Positions 54,278 to 63,695 are shown, counted from the first letter of the stretch. The stretch: DNA of 64,000 bases from Pseudomonadota bacterium (GCA_021324855.1 JAJPIG010000028.1:31402-95401), one strand, 5' to 3'. Program-made: numbers and translations. The notes: generated by a model not told the origin, from the sequence alone.

Positions 54278-54826
54278 ATGCAACGTCCATTGAAGATAAC
54301 TTCACGTGATTTCGCCCTGAACGAGGCGTTCGAAGCAGAGATTAGAGACAAGGCTTCGAATTTGGAAACATTTTACCCGCGCCTCAGCGGATGCGAGGTG
54401 ACGGTGCGGGCGCCGGCAATCAAGCATCATCGCAAGGGCGGGCCATTTTTCGTGACAGTCCGCCTCACCGTTCCCGGCCGGGAATTGGTAACCGATCGGC
54501 AGAATGAAGAGGAACTGTCGCAGGCGATCCGCGAGGCATTCGACGCCGCGCGGCGCCAGCTCGAAGATTACGCACGCGAGCAGCGCGGCGCGGTGAAGAG
54601 CCACGAAGCCCCGCTGCTCGGACACGTCACTCGGCTGTTGCCTGAATTGGACCACGGCTTCCTGGAAACCGACGACGGCCGCGAAATCTACTTCCATCGC
54701 CATAGTGTTCTGAACGGTGGCTTTGACGTTCTGCAACCAGGCACGGAAGTTAGGTTTGCCGAGGAACAGGGTGAAAAAGGCCCGCAGGCAAGCACAGTAG
54801 TTCCATTGAAGCCGGTAAGCCATTGA
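54278..54826 (+). CDS. hpf: Ribosome hibernation factor HPF fused to cold-shock-like domain
   Basis: A 182-residue protein. Residues 1-100 match the short HPF/RaiA fold (MQRPLKITSRDFALNEAFEAEIRD, RAPAIKHHRKGGPFFVTVRLTVPG, EDYAREQRG); residues 110-180 resemble a cold-shock OB fold (LGHVTRLLPELDHGFLETDDGREIYFHR, EVRFAEEQGEKGPQAS). HPF binds and stabilises idle ribosomes; an RNA-binding domain in place of the long-HPF C-terminal domain is a known but uncommon variant. It precedes Hsp20 and CBS genes. Confidence 0.87.
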   Translation: MQRPLKITSRDFALNEAFEAEIRDKASNLETFYPRLSGCEVTVRAPAIKHHRKGGPFFVTVRLTVPGRELVTDRQNEEELSQAIREAFDAARRQLEDYAREQRGAVKSHEAPLLGHVTRLLPELDHGFLETDDGREIYFHRHSVLNGGFDVLQPGTEVRFAEEQGEKGPQASTVVPLKPVSH

Positions 54827-54949
54827 GGTCGAACATAGAGGGACAGGTGCGGACTGAGAAAGTCGGATGAATTGTATGGCGGCAGACGCGAGTAAGTTCT
54901 CGCGCGACAAACGCGGGGTTGAATAATTAAAACAGGGAGGTAAGGAACG

Positions 54950-55468
54950 ATGGCACTGCTCGAGAAATGGAGACCCTCAAGAGAACTTGGTCGATTTCGC
55001 AGCGAATTTGATGACCTGCTCGAACGATTCGGCTTCGACCGTGACTGGTTCGGCTGGCGCCCGTTCGAGCGTGAGTTCTTCGGCGAGCGGGAGCTGATGC
55101 CGATCCGCCCGGCGGTCGAAACCTGCGTCGAAGGCGGCAAATTCATTGTGCGCGCGGACCTGCCCGGTATCGATGTCAAAGACATCGACATCAAAGTCAT
55201 GGACAATGTCCTGACGATCAAGGGGTCGCGGGAGGAGAAGCGCGAGACCAAGAAGGCTGATTTCTACCGGCGCGAAATTCGCTATGGAGCATTTGAACGC
55301 TCGGTCGCTCTGCCCGACGGTATCAAGGCGGAGGACCTGAAGGCTACCTACCATGATGGAGTGCTTGAGTTGAGCGCGCCGATGCCGAAGGAAGCCGCAC
55401 CCAAGGAGGTGAAGATTCAAATCGAAGCGCCGAAGACGGGCGGCGAAAAAAGAACCGAAGCGGCCTGA
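54950..55468 (+). CDS. Hsp20/alpha-crystallin small heat-shock protein
   Basis: A 172-residue chaperone that holds unfolded proteins. The alpha-crystallin domain spans about residues 45-145, with PAVETCVEGGKFIVRADLPGI at its start, MDNVLTIKGSREEKRE in the middle and GIKAEDLKATYHDGVLELSAPMPK near its end (GVL motif). The N-terminal 40 residues are aromatic-rich, as in class B oligomers. It follows AGGGAGGTAAGG, a strong ribosome binding site. It is the likely second gene of an hpf-hsp20-cbs run. Confidence 0.93.
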   Translation: MALLEKWRPSRELGRFRSEFDDLLERFGFDRDWFGWRPFEREFFGERELMPIRPAVETCVEGGKFIVRADLPGIDVKDIDIKVMDNVLTIKGSREEKRETKKADFYRREIRYGAFERSVALPDGIKAEDLKATYHDGVLELSAPMPKEAAPKEVKIQIEAPKTGGEKRTEAA

Positions 55469-55498
55469 CGCGGGCGGTCGCTTTAAGGAGGGTTCGAA

Positions 55499-55987
55499 AT
55501 GAAGGTCGGAGAATTAATGAGCAGTGAAGTGAAAGTCTGCACCGATACCGACACCCTCAACCGGGCCGCGCAGCTGATGTGGGAATTCGACTGTGGTTGT
55601 ATTCCGATAATCAGTGCCAACGGCGATGGCCGGCTCGTTGGCGTTGTCACTGATCGCGACATTGCGATGGCAGCCTATACGCAGGGTAAGCCGTTGTGGG
55701 CGATACCGGTCGGGACGGCCATGGCGCGTTCGGTCATCGTCTGCCATGCTGACGACGGAATCAGCCACGCCGAGAGGTTGATGCGTGATAATCATATTCG
55801 GCGTCTGCCGGTTCTCGACCAGAACGAAGTGCTGGTCGGAATGCTATCGCTCAACGACGTCGCACGGGAGGCCGAGCACGAATTAGCCACGGGCCGGCGC
55901 GCGGAAGTGACCAGTGAAGGAGTACTGCAAACCCTCGCAGCGGTCTGCAAACCCCGCGGCGCGCGTGCGATCGCGACGGCGGCGTGA
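55499..55987 (+). CDS. CBS domain pair protein
   Basis: A 162-residue protein with two CBS motifs: MKVGELMSSEVKVCTDTDTLNRAAQLMWEF to LVGVVTDRDIAMAAY, and MARSVIVCHADDGISHAERLM to VLVGMLSLNDVAREA. A short C-terminal tail (residues 135-162) follows. A ribosome binding site, AAGGAGGG, precedes the ATG. It follows hsp20 by 30 bases. Together with the other CBS proteins here it suggests adenine-nucleotide sensing. Confidence 0.9.
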   Translation: MKVGELMSSEVKVCTDTDTLNRAAQLMWEFDCGCIPIISANGDGRLVGVVTDRDIAMAAYTQGKPLWAIPVGTAMARSVIVCHADDGISHAERLMRDNHIRRLPVLDQNEVLVGMLSLNDVAREAEHELATGRRAEVTSEGVLQTLAAVCKPRGARAIATAA

Positions 55988-56017
55988 TCGACAGCGACGT
56001 GAGCGCGAGTAGCGGCT

Positions 56018-56421
56018 GTGAACGCGCCCCCGGAATTGGGGGCAGACCCAAAGGTTAATGGCGTGGGCGGCATCCCGCAGATGGCTGCGATCGCGCAATC
56101 GATGGTGCGGGACGGTCTTGAGGCGTTCATGCGCAGGGATGTCGCACTCGCCAAGGCAGCTATCGCGCGCTGCGACGAAGTCGACAATCTCAACCGCAAA
56201 ATCTATAAGGACTTTCCGCGACATATGACCGAAAATCCTGAAGCCATCTTAAAGCTCCGCCGGTTCTTTTCATTTCAAAATTTTTGGAAAGGATCGCTGA
56301 CCATGCGACGAATGTGGCCGAGATGGTGGTGTTCATGGTCGAGTGGCACACGATCCGCCACATGGATGTCGCGCGAATCGGACTCGAAAAAAAAACTATC
56401 TTGAGGGAGCGGAATTTTTGA
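56018..56421 (+). pseudogene. PhoU remnant with frameshift
   Basis: The first frame reads [50 protein letters not shown] (to about 56280), which is the second half of PhoU, and the continuation lies in another frame: [20 protein letters not shown] and [17 protein letters not shown], ending at the TGA 56419-56421. The first PhoU repeat is absent, and a shift at about 56283 lies in a T-rich run (CAAAATTTTTGG). So this is a truncated, frameshifted copy; phosphate signalling function is lost unless a full copy exists elsewhere. Confidence 0.8.
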
Positions 56422-56474
56422 TATGCGCAAATGAAAAATAGTCAATCAGCAAAGTTTTGAAGCTGGTGTAATGT

Positions 56475-58280
56475 TTGGGTCGCCAACATCTCTCACTCCG
56501 GGTTTGCCATGAAATTCGCGAAACCGCGCCAAGTGTAACGAAGGTGGCAGCATTTTCGGAGAACGCACTATACGTGCTTCAGGAACGTTACCTGCTCCGC
56601 GATGAGAGCGGACGCTCGATCGAGAGCCCCGCCGCAATGCTGGGACGCGTCGCCAAAGCGATCGCCGCTCCCGCTCGCAGCTTCGGCGAGGACGCAGACT
56701 ACTGGGAAGAACGGTTTTTCAAGCGACTTAGCGCGCTGGAGTTTCTGCCCAATTCGCCTACGTTGATGAACGCCGGAATACCCGATGGTCAGCTGGCTGC
56801 TTGTTTCGTCCTTCCCTTGCGCGATGATCTGGATTCTATTTTCGGCGCGCTCGCGCTTGCGGCCAGAATTCAACAAACCGGCGGAGGCACGGGCTTCTCG
56901 TTCAGCCGGCTTAGACCTGCGGGTGACCGCGTGCGTTCGACCGGAGGCACCAGTTCAGGCCCTCTGTCATTTGTGGAACTGTTCAACCACGCTACCACCG
57001 TAATCCGGGCGGGGGGCAGACGGCGCGGCGCCAACATGGCAGTGCTGCAAGTCGATCATCCGGATATTTGCGAGTTTATCGACGCGAAGCGCGCCCCCGA
57101 TGTGCTCGAGAATTTCAACTTGTCGGTAGGAATTACGGATGAATTCCTTAACGCGCTTGATTCCGGAGACACAAAGTTTTCGTTGATTAATCCGCGCACC
57201 AGGCGGCCGGTCACCGTAGTTGATGCACCAGGTCTGTTCGAAAAAATGATCGAGGCCGCACACGCCTCTGGGGACCCCGGGCTGCTCTTTCTCGATCAGA
57301 TCAATCGTTATAATCCGACACCCGCGCTCGGACTTATCGAAGCGACCAATCCATGCGGCGAACAGCCGCTGCTGCCATATGAATCCTGTACGCTCGGTTC
57401 CATCAATCTTGCAGCCTTTGCTGGACCAACCGACCTCGACTGGCCGCGGATGATTCAGGCAATTCGCGACGCGGTGGTTTTTCTCGATAATGTAATCGAG
57501 GCATCTCACTACCCCGCATCCGATATAGAGATTGCGACGCGGCGCACGCGAAAAATCGGGCTCGGAGTAATGGGACTGGCCGATCTGCTTGCGGCTCTGG
57601 GGATAGCTTATGATTCCGATCAGGCTCTGAGACTCGGTGAACGAATTGCAGCAACGCTCACCCGCGAGGCGCGCCTGAAGTCTGCCGAACTGGGCGAGCA
57701 ACGCGGCTCGTTCCCGGCATTCTCGAAAAGTATTTGGCCCGCCCAGGGTATTCGATCCTTACGCAACGCTACTGTGACATGTGTGGCGCCGACTGGGACA
57801 CTGAGTTTGCTTGCTGGATGTTCGAGCGGAATCGAGCCATTCTTTGCTCTGTCAAACGTGAGACGGACGCTGGATGGGCGGAGATTGACCGAGACCAATT
57901 CCAAGGTGCTGGAAATGCTTGAGGCAATGGGGCCCGTCGGGCGTAACGCTATCAGCGAGCTTCGCGAGCACGGGTCGATACGAAAGATCGCCGGGATACC
58001 TGAGCATCTCAAAAGACGCTTCCCCATCGCGCTCGAATTGAATCCGCTGGACCATTTGCGCATGCAAGCAGCTTTTCAAAAGCACATCGATGCGGCCGTC
58101 TCCAAGACCGTGAATCTGCCTGCCAATGCCTCGCCGAAAGATGTACGCGCAGTATTCGAGTCAGCGAGGAAATTGCAGCTCAAGGGCGTCACCGTTTATC
58201 GCTACGGATCCAAATCAAACCAGACGCTCTCCTTCGTGGACGAGCAGCACATCCCTGACTGTCGCGAGTGCGCGGTTTGA
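56475..58280 (+). CDS. nrdJ: Class II (B12-dependent) ribonucleotide reductase
   Basis: Adenosylcobalamin-dependent reductase making deoxyribonucleotides without oxygen or a separate radical subunit. The 601-residue form shows PNSPTLMNAG near residue 92, the diagnostic EATNPCGEQPLLPYESCTLGSINLA (active-site Cys; about 288-312), GGTGFSFSRLRP, and the C-terminal redox pair CRECAV. It lacks an ATP-cone. The annotated start is TTG at 56475; GTG at 56544 (VAAFSENALYVL) begins exactly where homology begins and may be right. It lies in the stress island and would use the cofactor made by the operon at 16-34 kb. Confidence 0.9.
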   Translation: MGRQHLSLRVCHEIRETAPSVTKVAAFSENALYVLQERYLLRDESGRSIESPAAMLGRVAKAIAAPARSFGEDADYWEERFFKRLSALEFLPNSPTLMNAGIPDGQLAACFVLPLRDDLDSIFGALALAARIQQTGGGTGFSFSRLRPAGDRVRSTGGTSSGPLSFVELFNHATTVIRAGGRRRGANMAVLQVDHPDICEFIDAKRAPDVLENFNLSVGITDEFLNALDSGDTKFSLINPRTRRPVTVVDAPGLFEKMIEAAHASGDPGLLFLDQINRYNPTPALGLIEATNPCGEQPLLPYESCTLGSINLAAFAGPTDLDWPRMIQAIRDAVVFLDNVIEASHYPASDIEIATRRTRKIGLGVMGLADLLAALGIAYDSDQALRLGERIAATLTREARLKSAELGEQRGSFPAFSKSIWPAQGIRSLRNATVTCVAPTGTLSLLAGCSSGIEPFFALSNVRRTLDGRRLTETNSKVLEMLEAMGPVGRNAISELREHGSIRKIAGIPEHLKRRFPIALELNPLDHLRMQAAFQKHIDAAVSKTVNLPANASPKDVRAVFESARKLQLKGVTVYRYGSKSNQTLSFVDEQHIPDCRECAV

Positions 58281-58374
58281 ATGCATCACGCGACGAGGGC
58301 TGTGGCATCCTCAAGTGCAGAAGGGTTGGTTTGTATCAGACCGCGCCATCCGCCACGCAAACCCGCGGGTAAGA

Positions 58375-58965
58375 TCAGGCCTCGCGCAAGGCTGTGATCG
58401 ATCCGCGAATCGGCGACATCGGCAAGTCGCTCTGTCGCTGCAGGAAATCCGATCCGGGCGCGCCGGACCTCAAGCGTGCCAGAATCTCGTCGGGATCGTA
58501 TTCCACGCCGATAGGATTCGTACTGTAGTGCGGTCCGTACATGTACGCGGTGGCCTCCTCGCTCGAGCCGAAAGCATCGACCTGGAATTCCATCTGGTTG
58601 CCGTCCGGATCGGCATAGTACATCGAGATCGTCACACCGTGGTGGATGCACCAGTAGGGCAGGATACCCTGCTCCTTCAACTGCGCGTAGTTCTCGAAGA
58701 GGTCATTCACCGACGCGTAGGTATAGGCGACGTGATCTACACCGACGGCGCCGCGCCGATCGCTCTGGTTCCCGTCCGGCTGGACCACAGCCAGGTTGAT
58801 CAGTGCGATCCGATGGTGCTCGTCATCATAAGTCAGAAACGCCAGCGCGGAGTTTTGGAATTGTATTTTTGCGTCGAACACCGTCCGATACCACTGGACC
58901 ATTTGCTCGAAGCGCCGGGTACGGTAGACCACATGCACAAACCGTGCGGGCCTTATACGTGGCAT
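58375..58965 (-). CDS. VOC family protein (glyoxalase/dioxygenase-like)
   Basis: A 196-residue vicinal-oxygen-chelate protein. Metal ligands are visible: His in RFVHVVYRT, His in VGVDHVAYTY and Glu in DGNQMEFQVDAF, matching the two-module beta-alpha-beta-beta-beta fold of catechol-2,3-dioxygenase-like or glyoxalase enzymes. The substrate is unknown. The ATG at 58965 follows AAGGAG with 11 bases; GTG at 58977 would be too close to it. It is monocistronic and convergent with the RNR gene. Confidence 0.82.
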   Translation of the reverse strand: MPRIRPARFVHVVYRTRRFEQMVQWYRTVFDAKIQFQNSALAFLTYDDEHHRIALINLAVVQPDGNQSDRRGAVGVDHVAYTYASVNDLFENYAQLKEQGILPYWCIHHGVTISMYYADPDGNQMEFQVDAFGSSEEATAYMYGPHYSTNPIGVEYDPDEILARLRSGAPGSDFLQRQSDLPMSPIRGSITALREA

Positions 58966-59399
58966 GGCGGCTTTCACTCCTTGCTGGTTACGTGGTTCGC
59001 GGCCATTCTACTGAATCGGCGGGTTTCTGAAAAACCACGATGTTACTGTGTTTCAGCATCCGCGTTTCGTGATCGACGATCGGCATCGGGGCCATCGTTC
59101 CATTTTTTTCCGCGGTCATCGGCTTGATGAAAAGGCATACTCTACTTCGGATTGTTTCGTAGGCGCTCAAACGCAAACACCGTGAGCGCAACAATCGCTG
59201 TGATCAATGCCTATATCGGATCGACAGGGACCACTACAAGATCGCGATCGATACCAGGGGCGATGGCCGCCCGGAACGCAGAATCGGCAGCCGATATCTC
59301 GAAATTCCTTGCGATGCTTCTCGGATTTGGATTATGGGTTGTCATGACTCGAGGCAGCCACGACTCGAACTCTAATTTGAAGCGCTCGGAGGCGTTTGA
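58966..59399 (+). other. Intergenic stretch without a recognisable gene
   Basis: About 430 bases between the VOC gene (leftward) and the first DUF1329 gene (rightward), so a divergent promoter region. Open frames run through it but none shows a recognised family; one minus-strand frame from 59194 has plausible helical text but no support. No dyad or riboswitch is evident. Confidence 0.45.
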
Positions 59400-60713
59400 A
59401 TGGCGAAGCTATGGCGCGTTTCTGCCCGCGGTCTCTCGCTTTTGTTCGTCACGTCGATGTGGTGCTACTCGGCAGCTCCCCTGCGGGCGGCCGAAAATGC
59501 AATCGCTCCCGGGACTATCATCACGGCGCAAAACTGGCAGCAATACAAGCAATTCATGCCGGACGGGATGCAGGCGCTGTTTTCGGGATCGTACTCCTGG
59601 AAGATGCCCGCGGATCTCAAAATGGAAATCGGACCGACCAGCCATTATCCACTGCCGCAGATCTATATTCAGAACACCGAAAGATATAGCCATCTGGTGA
59701 AGATCAGGGAGCTGCCGACGGGCGGTCATACGATCGATGGCTACGTCGCCGGCACACCGTTTCCAAACCCCACGGATCCATTGAAGGGCTACAAGATTCT
59801 GGTCAATTTCTGGTATCGATACACTCCATATCTGGATTGCTCCGCCGACGATCACGAATACCTCGTCAACGCCATCAATCAAGTTTCGACCATCAGGTAT
59901 GAGGACGTGAAGCGACGCCTCAGCCATATCAGCGACGTCGGGCAGCCAATTAACGATCCGCATGCCGAGGGGATCGACCATACGACCTTTTCGATGACTC
60001 TTGAACCGGAGCAGGAACGCTATACTGCGGTACTGGTGGTTTACTATGCAGATCCGGCCAAGCCGGAGGGCCAGTATATCTTTATTCCGCAACTGCGTCG
60101 GGTCCTGCGCGGTTCATCGAACAGCCGATGTGCGCCGGTCAGCGGCAGCGACTTCGCTCTGGATGACTTCAGTGCCTTCAGCGGCGGGATAACCCGTTTT
60201 CAAGCTGATTTGCTGCGCGAGCAGCCCATCGTGGCGCTGGTTAACGCTGAACCTTTGAACTATGGCAAACCCTCGAATTACTATTTCCCATCGTTTTTTC
60301 CGAAACCCGAAATAGGCAAATGGGAAGTGCGCGATAATTATGTACTCGACGTACGTCGAATACCGTCCGACCGCATTGGCTATTGCTACGGCAAGCAGAT
60401 GATTTACGTGGATAAGGAGGCGTACACGGCGTCGTGGAAGGATGCGTACGATCCGAATATGCGGCTGTTCAAGATTGAGATGTCCGAGCGGATCGCCCGG
60501 CCGGTGCCGAAGGAGAATATCCAATTCAACAGCGACAACGCTATTGAAATCATGTGGGACCTCGACAAGCATCATCTGAGCGCGTTCATTACTGCAACGC
60601 CCGACGGGAAATCGGTGCTGGACAACGAGGATTGCCGGAATGTCGACGGCGTCAATTACGACGACGTCGAACGTTTCTGCACGCCCGGCGGACTTACGCA
60701 GGTGATGCGTTGA
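59400..60713 (+). CDS. Exported DUF1329 protein (paralogue 1)
   Basis: A 437-residue protein with a signal peptide (cleavage near AAPLRA) and the DUF1329 (LolB/LppX-like outer-membrane lipoprotein-sorting-type) body: QNWQQYKQFMPDGMQALFSG, GTPFPNPTDPLKGYKILVNF, RRLSHISDVGQP, IFIPQLRRVLR and YCYGKQMIYVDKEAYTASWKD. Many members are in lipid or steroid metabolism and in tolerance of hydrophobic compounds, but the precise function is unknown. The ATG is preceded by GGAGGCG. It is similar over its full length to the gene at 62183. Confidence 0.85.
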   Translation: MAKLWRVSARGLSLLFVTSMWCYSAAPLRAAENAIAPGTIITAQNWQQYKQFMPDGMQALFSGSYSWKMPADLKMEIGPTSHYPLPQIYIQNTERYSHLVKIRELPTGGHTIDGYVAGTPFPNPTDPLKGYKILVNFWYRYTPYLDCSADDHEYLVNAINQVSTIRYEDVKRRLSHISDVGQPINDPHAEGIDHTTFSMTLEPEQERYTAVLVVYYADPAKPEGQYIFIPQLRRVLRGSSNSRCAPVSGSDFALDDFSAFSGGITRFQADLLREQPIVALVNAEPLNYGKPSNYYFPSFFPKPEIGKWEVRDNYVLDVRRIPSDRIGYCYGKQMIYVDKEAYTASWKDAYDPNMRLFKIEMSERIARPVPKENIQFNSDNAIEIMWDLDKHHLSAFITATPDGKSVLDNEDCRNVDGVNYDDVERFCTPGGLTQVMR

Positions 60714-60888
60714 CCTGCTCGACCGCTTTGCCGCAGGCATGATGCTCAAGGTCCGTTGAGTTCAGCTCGCTTTACCTGCCGCCGGCTGCATGCTCGGTCC
60801 GGATTTTCATCCCCCGCCGGCCACGGTCGCGGACCGTTGCCGCGTAAGAGACAGGCTCCACGGCAAACCGGCGAAAGCGAGCTGGCTG

Positions 60889-61902
60889 TCAGATCGACGC
60901 AAGGCTCAGAGCGAGAAACCCGACCATCAGCAACGCAAGCCCGATGGGCAGTCCGGCGAGCGCCCATTCGCGGCTCCGGATCTGCAGGCGCGCCGCAGCC
61001 ACGATGTTGGGAATGTTTCCGGGAATCAGCATTCCACCGCTCACGAGGAGGCTCAGCAGCGCCGCACGCTGCTGATGGGCATGCAACGCAGGCCCAATCT
61101 CGATCGCGGCCAGCATCGCATTGTCGAGCACCGCGGAAAGCGTGTTGATCCAGAACAGAAGCGCGTCGGGCGCGCGCACCAGGTAGACACCCACCCGCGG
61201 GTGCAACGCATGCGAGAGCGCAACCAGACCGACAATGAAGATGTAAACCTTACCGGCTCGGAGGAAGATCAATCTCCACGACTCGCGTTCCCTTATCGGA
61301 TGGGTCACGCCATCTCCAGTCCGCACGAACGAGACCAGCATCGCGGCAATCAAAATCCCGGCAAGCACGAAAGGGCCGACCAATCGCGCGAGGTACCAAA
61401 AGTCCGCATTGAGCGAACCGATCACAATCGTACTGAGCGGCTCCCCGATCGGTGTGAGCGAAGCTCCCAATCCGATGCCAAAGCATGCGAGTACGGAGGC
61501 GAAAACCTCGCTGCGGCGGTCAAGCTTGAGCTGCGCAATTCCTTCGGACAACAGCAGCGCGGCAATTATAGCGGTGATGATGCTGGAGAGCAGTCCGAGC
61601 GTGAGCGTCAGCCCGAAGCAGAGCCATCGAGGTCCGAAAATTTTGATTGCGCTCGCGAACCATCGATCGATCGACGGCCGCAGCAGCCTGAACATCGCGC
61701 CGAAAACCAGCACCGCGGCCGTCAGCGCGACCGGTTCGCACAGGGCGCGCAATACCAAAGACCAGCTCGATTGGCCCATCACGACCGTCCCCAGCACTCC
61801 AACGATTAGGAAAAAGACTTCGAGGTTGCGTTCGAACGGCTCGAACAAAAGCGGCCCGAGCAGCACGATCAGAATCACTGACCCGGCGACGATGTCCATC
61901 AT
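60889..61902 (-). CDS. DUF1646-like ion transporter
   Basis: A polytopic membrane protein of 337 residues with about ten hydrophobic helices. A GIGLGASLTPIGEPLSTIVIGSL motif in the middle and DNAMLAAIEIGPAL with GGMLIPGNIPNI near the end recall the ion-transporter superfamily helical hairpins of arsenite/citrate-type carriers and DUF1646 family proteins. The substrate (a cation or organic anion) is unknown. It is inserted between two DUF1329 genes on the opposite strand, so a functional link is possible. Confidence 0.7.
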   Translation of the reverse strand: MMDIVAGSVILIVLLGPLLFEPFERNLEVFFLIVGVLGTVVMGQSSWSLVLRALCEPVALTAAVLVFGAMFRLLRPSIDRWFASAIKIFGPRWLCFGLTLTLGLLSSIITAIIAALLLSEGIAQLKLDRRSEVFASVLACFGIGLGASLTPIGEPLSTIVIGSLNADFWYLARLVGPFVLAGILIAAMLVSFVRTGDGVTHPIRERESWRLIFLRAGKVYIFIVGLVALSHALHPRVGVYLVRAPDALLFWINTLSAVLDNAMLAAIEIGPALHAHQQRAALLSLLVSGGMLIPGNIPNIVAAARLQIRSREWALAGLPIGLALLMVGFLALSLASI

Positions 61903-62182
61903 GATTCGGGCAGAAATGAGCTGCGCAGTGCGTGTAGGTACAAGTCAGCAGTTCCTCGGGCCGGCGTTCGGTGAGCATGTCGCGACGGTCAGGCCGCCGC
62001 AAGGCCTGCCGGCGCGGTTTTTTCCTCGGATAATGTTCGACGCCTCCACGGAATACTTCATCGCGCTTGACACTCAACCGTGAAGCGACCTAAACGTCAT
62101 TTCCGGGACGGGACGGCGCGTAAGCGGCCGTCGGTGGTGAGGTAACCGGCTAATACTCCAAGGGCATTGGGGGCCCTACGAA

Positions 62183-63505
62183 ATGAACAATGCAGTATCC
62201 AAAAAGCGGTTCCGTATCTTGGCGTTGCTGATAGTGATGATGACGATCATCGGGTCGTTGCCGGCTTGGTCCGCCTCGTCCGAAGAGGGGGAGCTCAAGC
62301 CCGGCACCGTCATCAACATGCAGAATTGGCAGCAGTACGCCCAGTACATGCCGGACGGGATGCAAGGAATGTTCAAGGGCTTGTATTTTTGGAAGTTCCC
62401 GCCCGACTTCCAGATTGTGATTGGCGCTCCTCATCATGTGATCCCACCCAAGAGCTTTTTGGATTACACGGAGAAATACGCCAGTCAGGTGAAACTCGTT
62501 AACCTCCCAGACGGCCGGCATACGATCAGCGGCTACGTCTCCGGCTGGCCATTTCCGAATCCGACCGATCCACAGAAGGGCCTCAAGATCCTGATCGACA
62601 ACTGGTTCGCTTATGTTCCCTACCTGATCTGCGGCAACACTTACTCTGGATTTGAAGACCGCTTCGGGAACGTGTACCGGCAAACGGCGACCTTCGTTTA
62701 CCGGCGGCTCAGCCATATCGGCGATCCGGGGCAGCCGTTGACCGACCCACAGGCGCAGGGGATGGACTACAGCGAATATGTGATGGTCAATTTTCCCGAG
62801 CAGGCGAAATATACGACCGACCTGACGATCTATTACACCGATTATGACAAGTCCGAGGATACCTTCCTCTTTATCCCGGCGTTGCGCCGTTCGCTGCGGC
62901 TTTCGACGGCTGCCCGATGCACGCCGTTTATTGGTAGCGACCTGATCCTCGACGATCCGCGAGTGAATGGTTTCAACGGCGGTTTCGCTCGCTTCGACGC
63001 CAACGTTGTTAAGGAACAGCGAATCCTCGGCGACATCGAGGAGAACGTCAACATCGTCGACAATTGGAGCAATTTCTACCAACCGGTATTCTTTGCGAAA
63101 CCAAGCGTAGGAACGTGGGAGGTACGTGATACCTGGGTAATCGATGTGCGGCGCATACCCTCCGAAGCCAAAGGATACTGCTATGGAAAACGCCTGATGT
63201 GGATAGATAAAGAGACGATGATGTCCTTCTGGCAGGACATTTACGACGAATCGATGAAGTTCTGGAAGATGAATGTTTGGCCGGTGGTCGCGACGCAGGT
63301 TCCGGGCCAGGCGCCTGCGATCACGCCCAACGGCTGGGCGAATCAGTGGGACGTGCAGAACGATCATCTTTCATTCTGGGCGTTCAAGACTCCTGACGGG
63401 CTCTCGACGGGCGCCAACGCCGCCTGCCGGAACCGCTATGGCGAGAACATGGATGACGTCGGCAAGTACTCCACGGTCGCCGGACTCGCGCAAGTCATGC
63501 GGTAG
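62183..63505 (+). CDS. Exported DUF1329 protein (paralogue 2)
   Basis: A 440-residue protein with a signal peptide (LALLIVMMTIIGSLPAWSA) and the same blocks as the upstream paralogue: QNWQQYAQYMPDGMQGMFKG, WPFPNPTDPQKGLKILIDNW, RRLSHIGDPGQPLTDP, FIPALRRSLRLS and YCYGKRLMWIDKETMMSFWQD, and an identical end (GLAQVMR / GLTQVMR). It diverges in the first 60 residues. It follows a GGGGGCC sequence. Duplication and divergence are clear. Confidence 0.87.
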   Translation: MNNAVSKKRFRILALLIVMMTIIGSLPAWSASSEEGELKPGTVINMQNWQQYAQYMPDGMQGMFKGLYFWKFPPDFQIVIGAPHHVIPPKSFLDYTEKYASQVKLVNLPDGRHTISGYVSGWPFPNPTDPQKGLKILIDNWFAYVPYLICGNTYSGFEDRFGNVYRQTATFVYRRLSHIGDPGQPLTDPQAQGMDYSEYVMVNFPEQAKYTTDLTIYYTDYDKSEDTFLFIPALRRSLRLSTAARCTPFIGSDLILDDPRVNGFNGGFARFDANVVKEQRILGDIEENVNIVDNWSNFYQPVFFAKPSVGTWEVRDTWVIDVRRIPSEAKGYCYGKRLMWIDKETMMSFWQDIYDESMKFWKMNVWPVVATQVPGQAPAITPNGWANQWDVQNDHLSFWAFKTPDGLSTGANAACRNRYGENMDDVGKYSTVAGLAQVMR

Positions 63506-63695
63506 GGGGTGAGCGACCGCTTCTCCAGAAGATTCGCGGACGCGAACGGCGACAGCTTCCAATGCCTGTGGGTCGGACGCGTCCGCGAATGTCCACTCTG
63601 ATACTTTCCTGGCGCAACGCACCGAAACATTGTCAGGCGGCTCCGTTTCGGAGCTGACTCGCCGTTGTCGGTAGCGTGAAACGTGGATTCCAGCA

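Noticed and set aside
54090..54293. 67-residue plus-strand frame before hpf
   Set aside because: No ribosome binding site, no family features; ends inside the hpf start region.
58126..59127. 333-residue plus-strand frame covering the VOC gene
   Set aside because: Antisense to the VOC protein, which has clear metal-ligand motifs.
60790..61809. 339-residue plus-strand frame opposite the DUF1646-like gene
   Set aside because: Highly charged Arg/Gln/Asn-rich text typical of the complement of a membrane protein gene.
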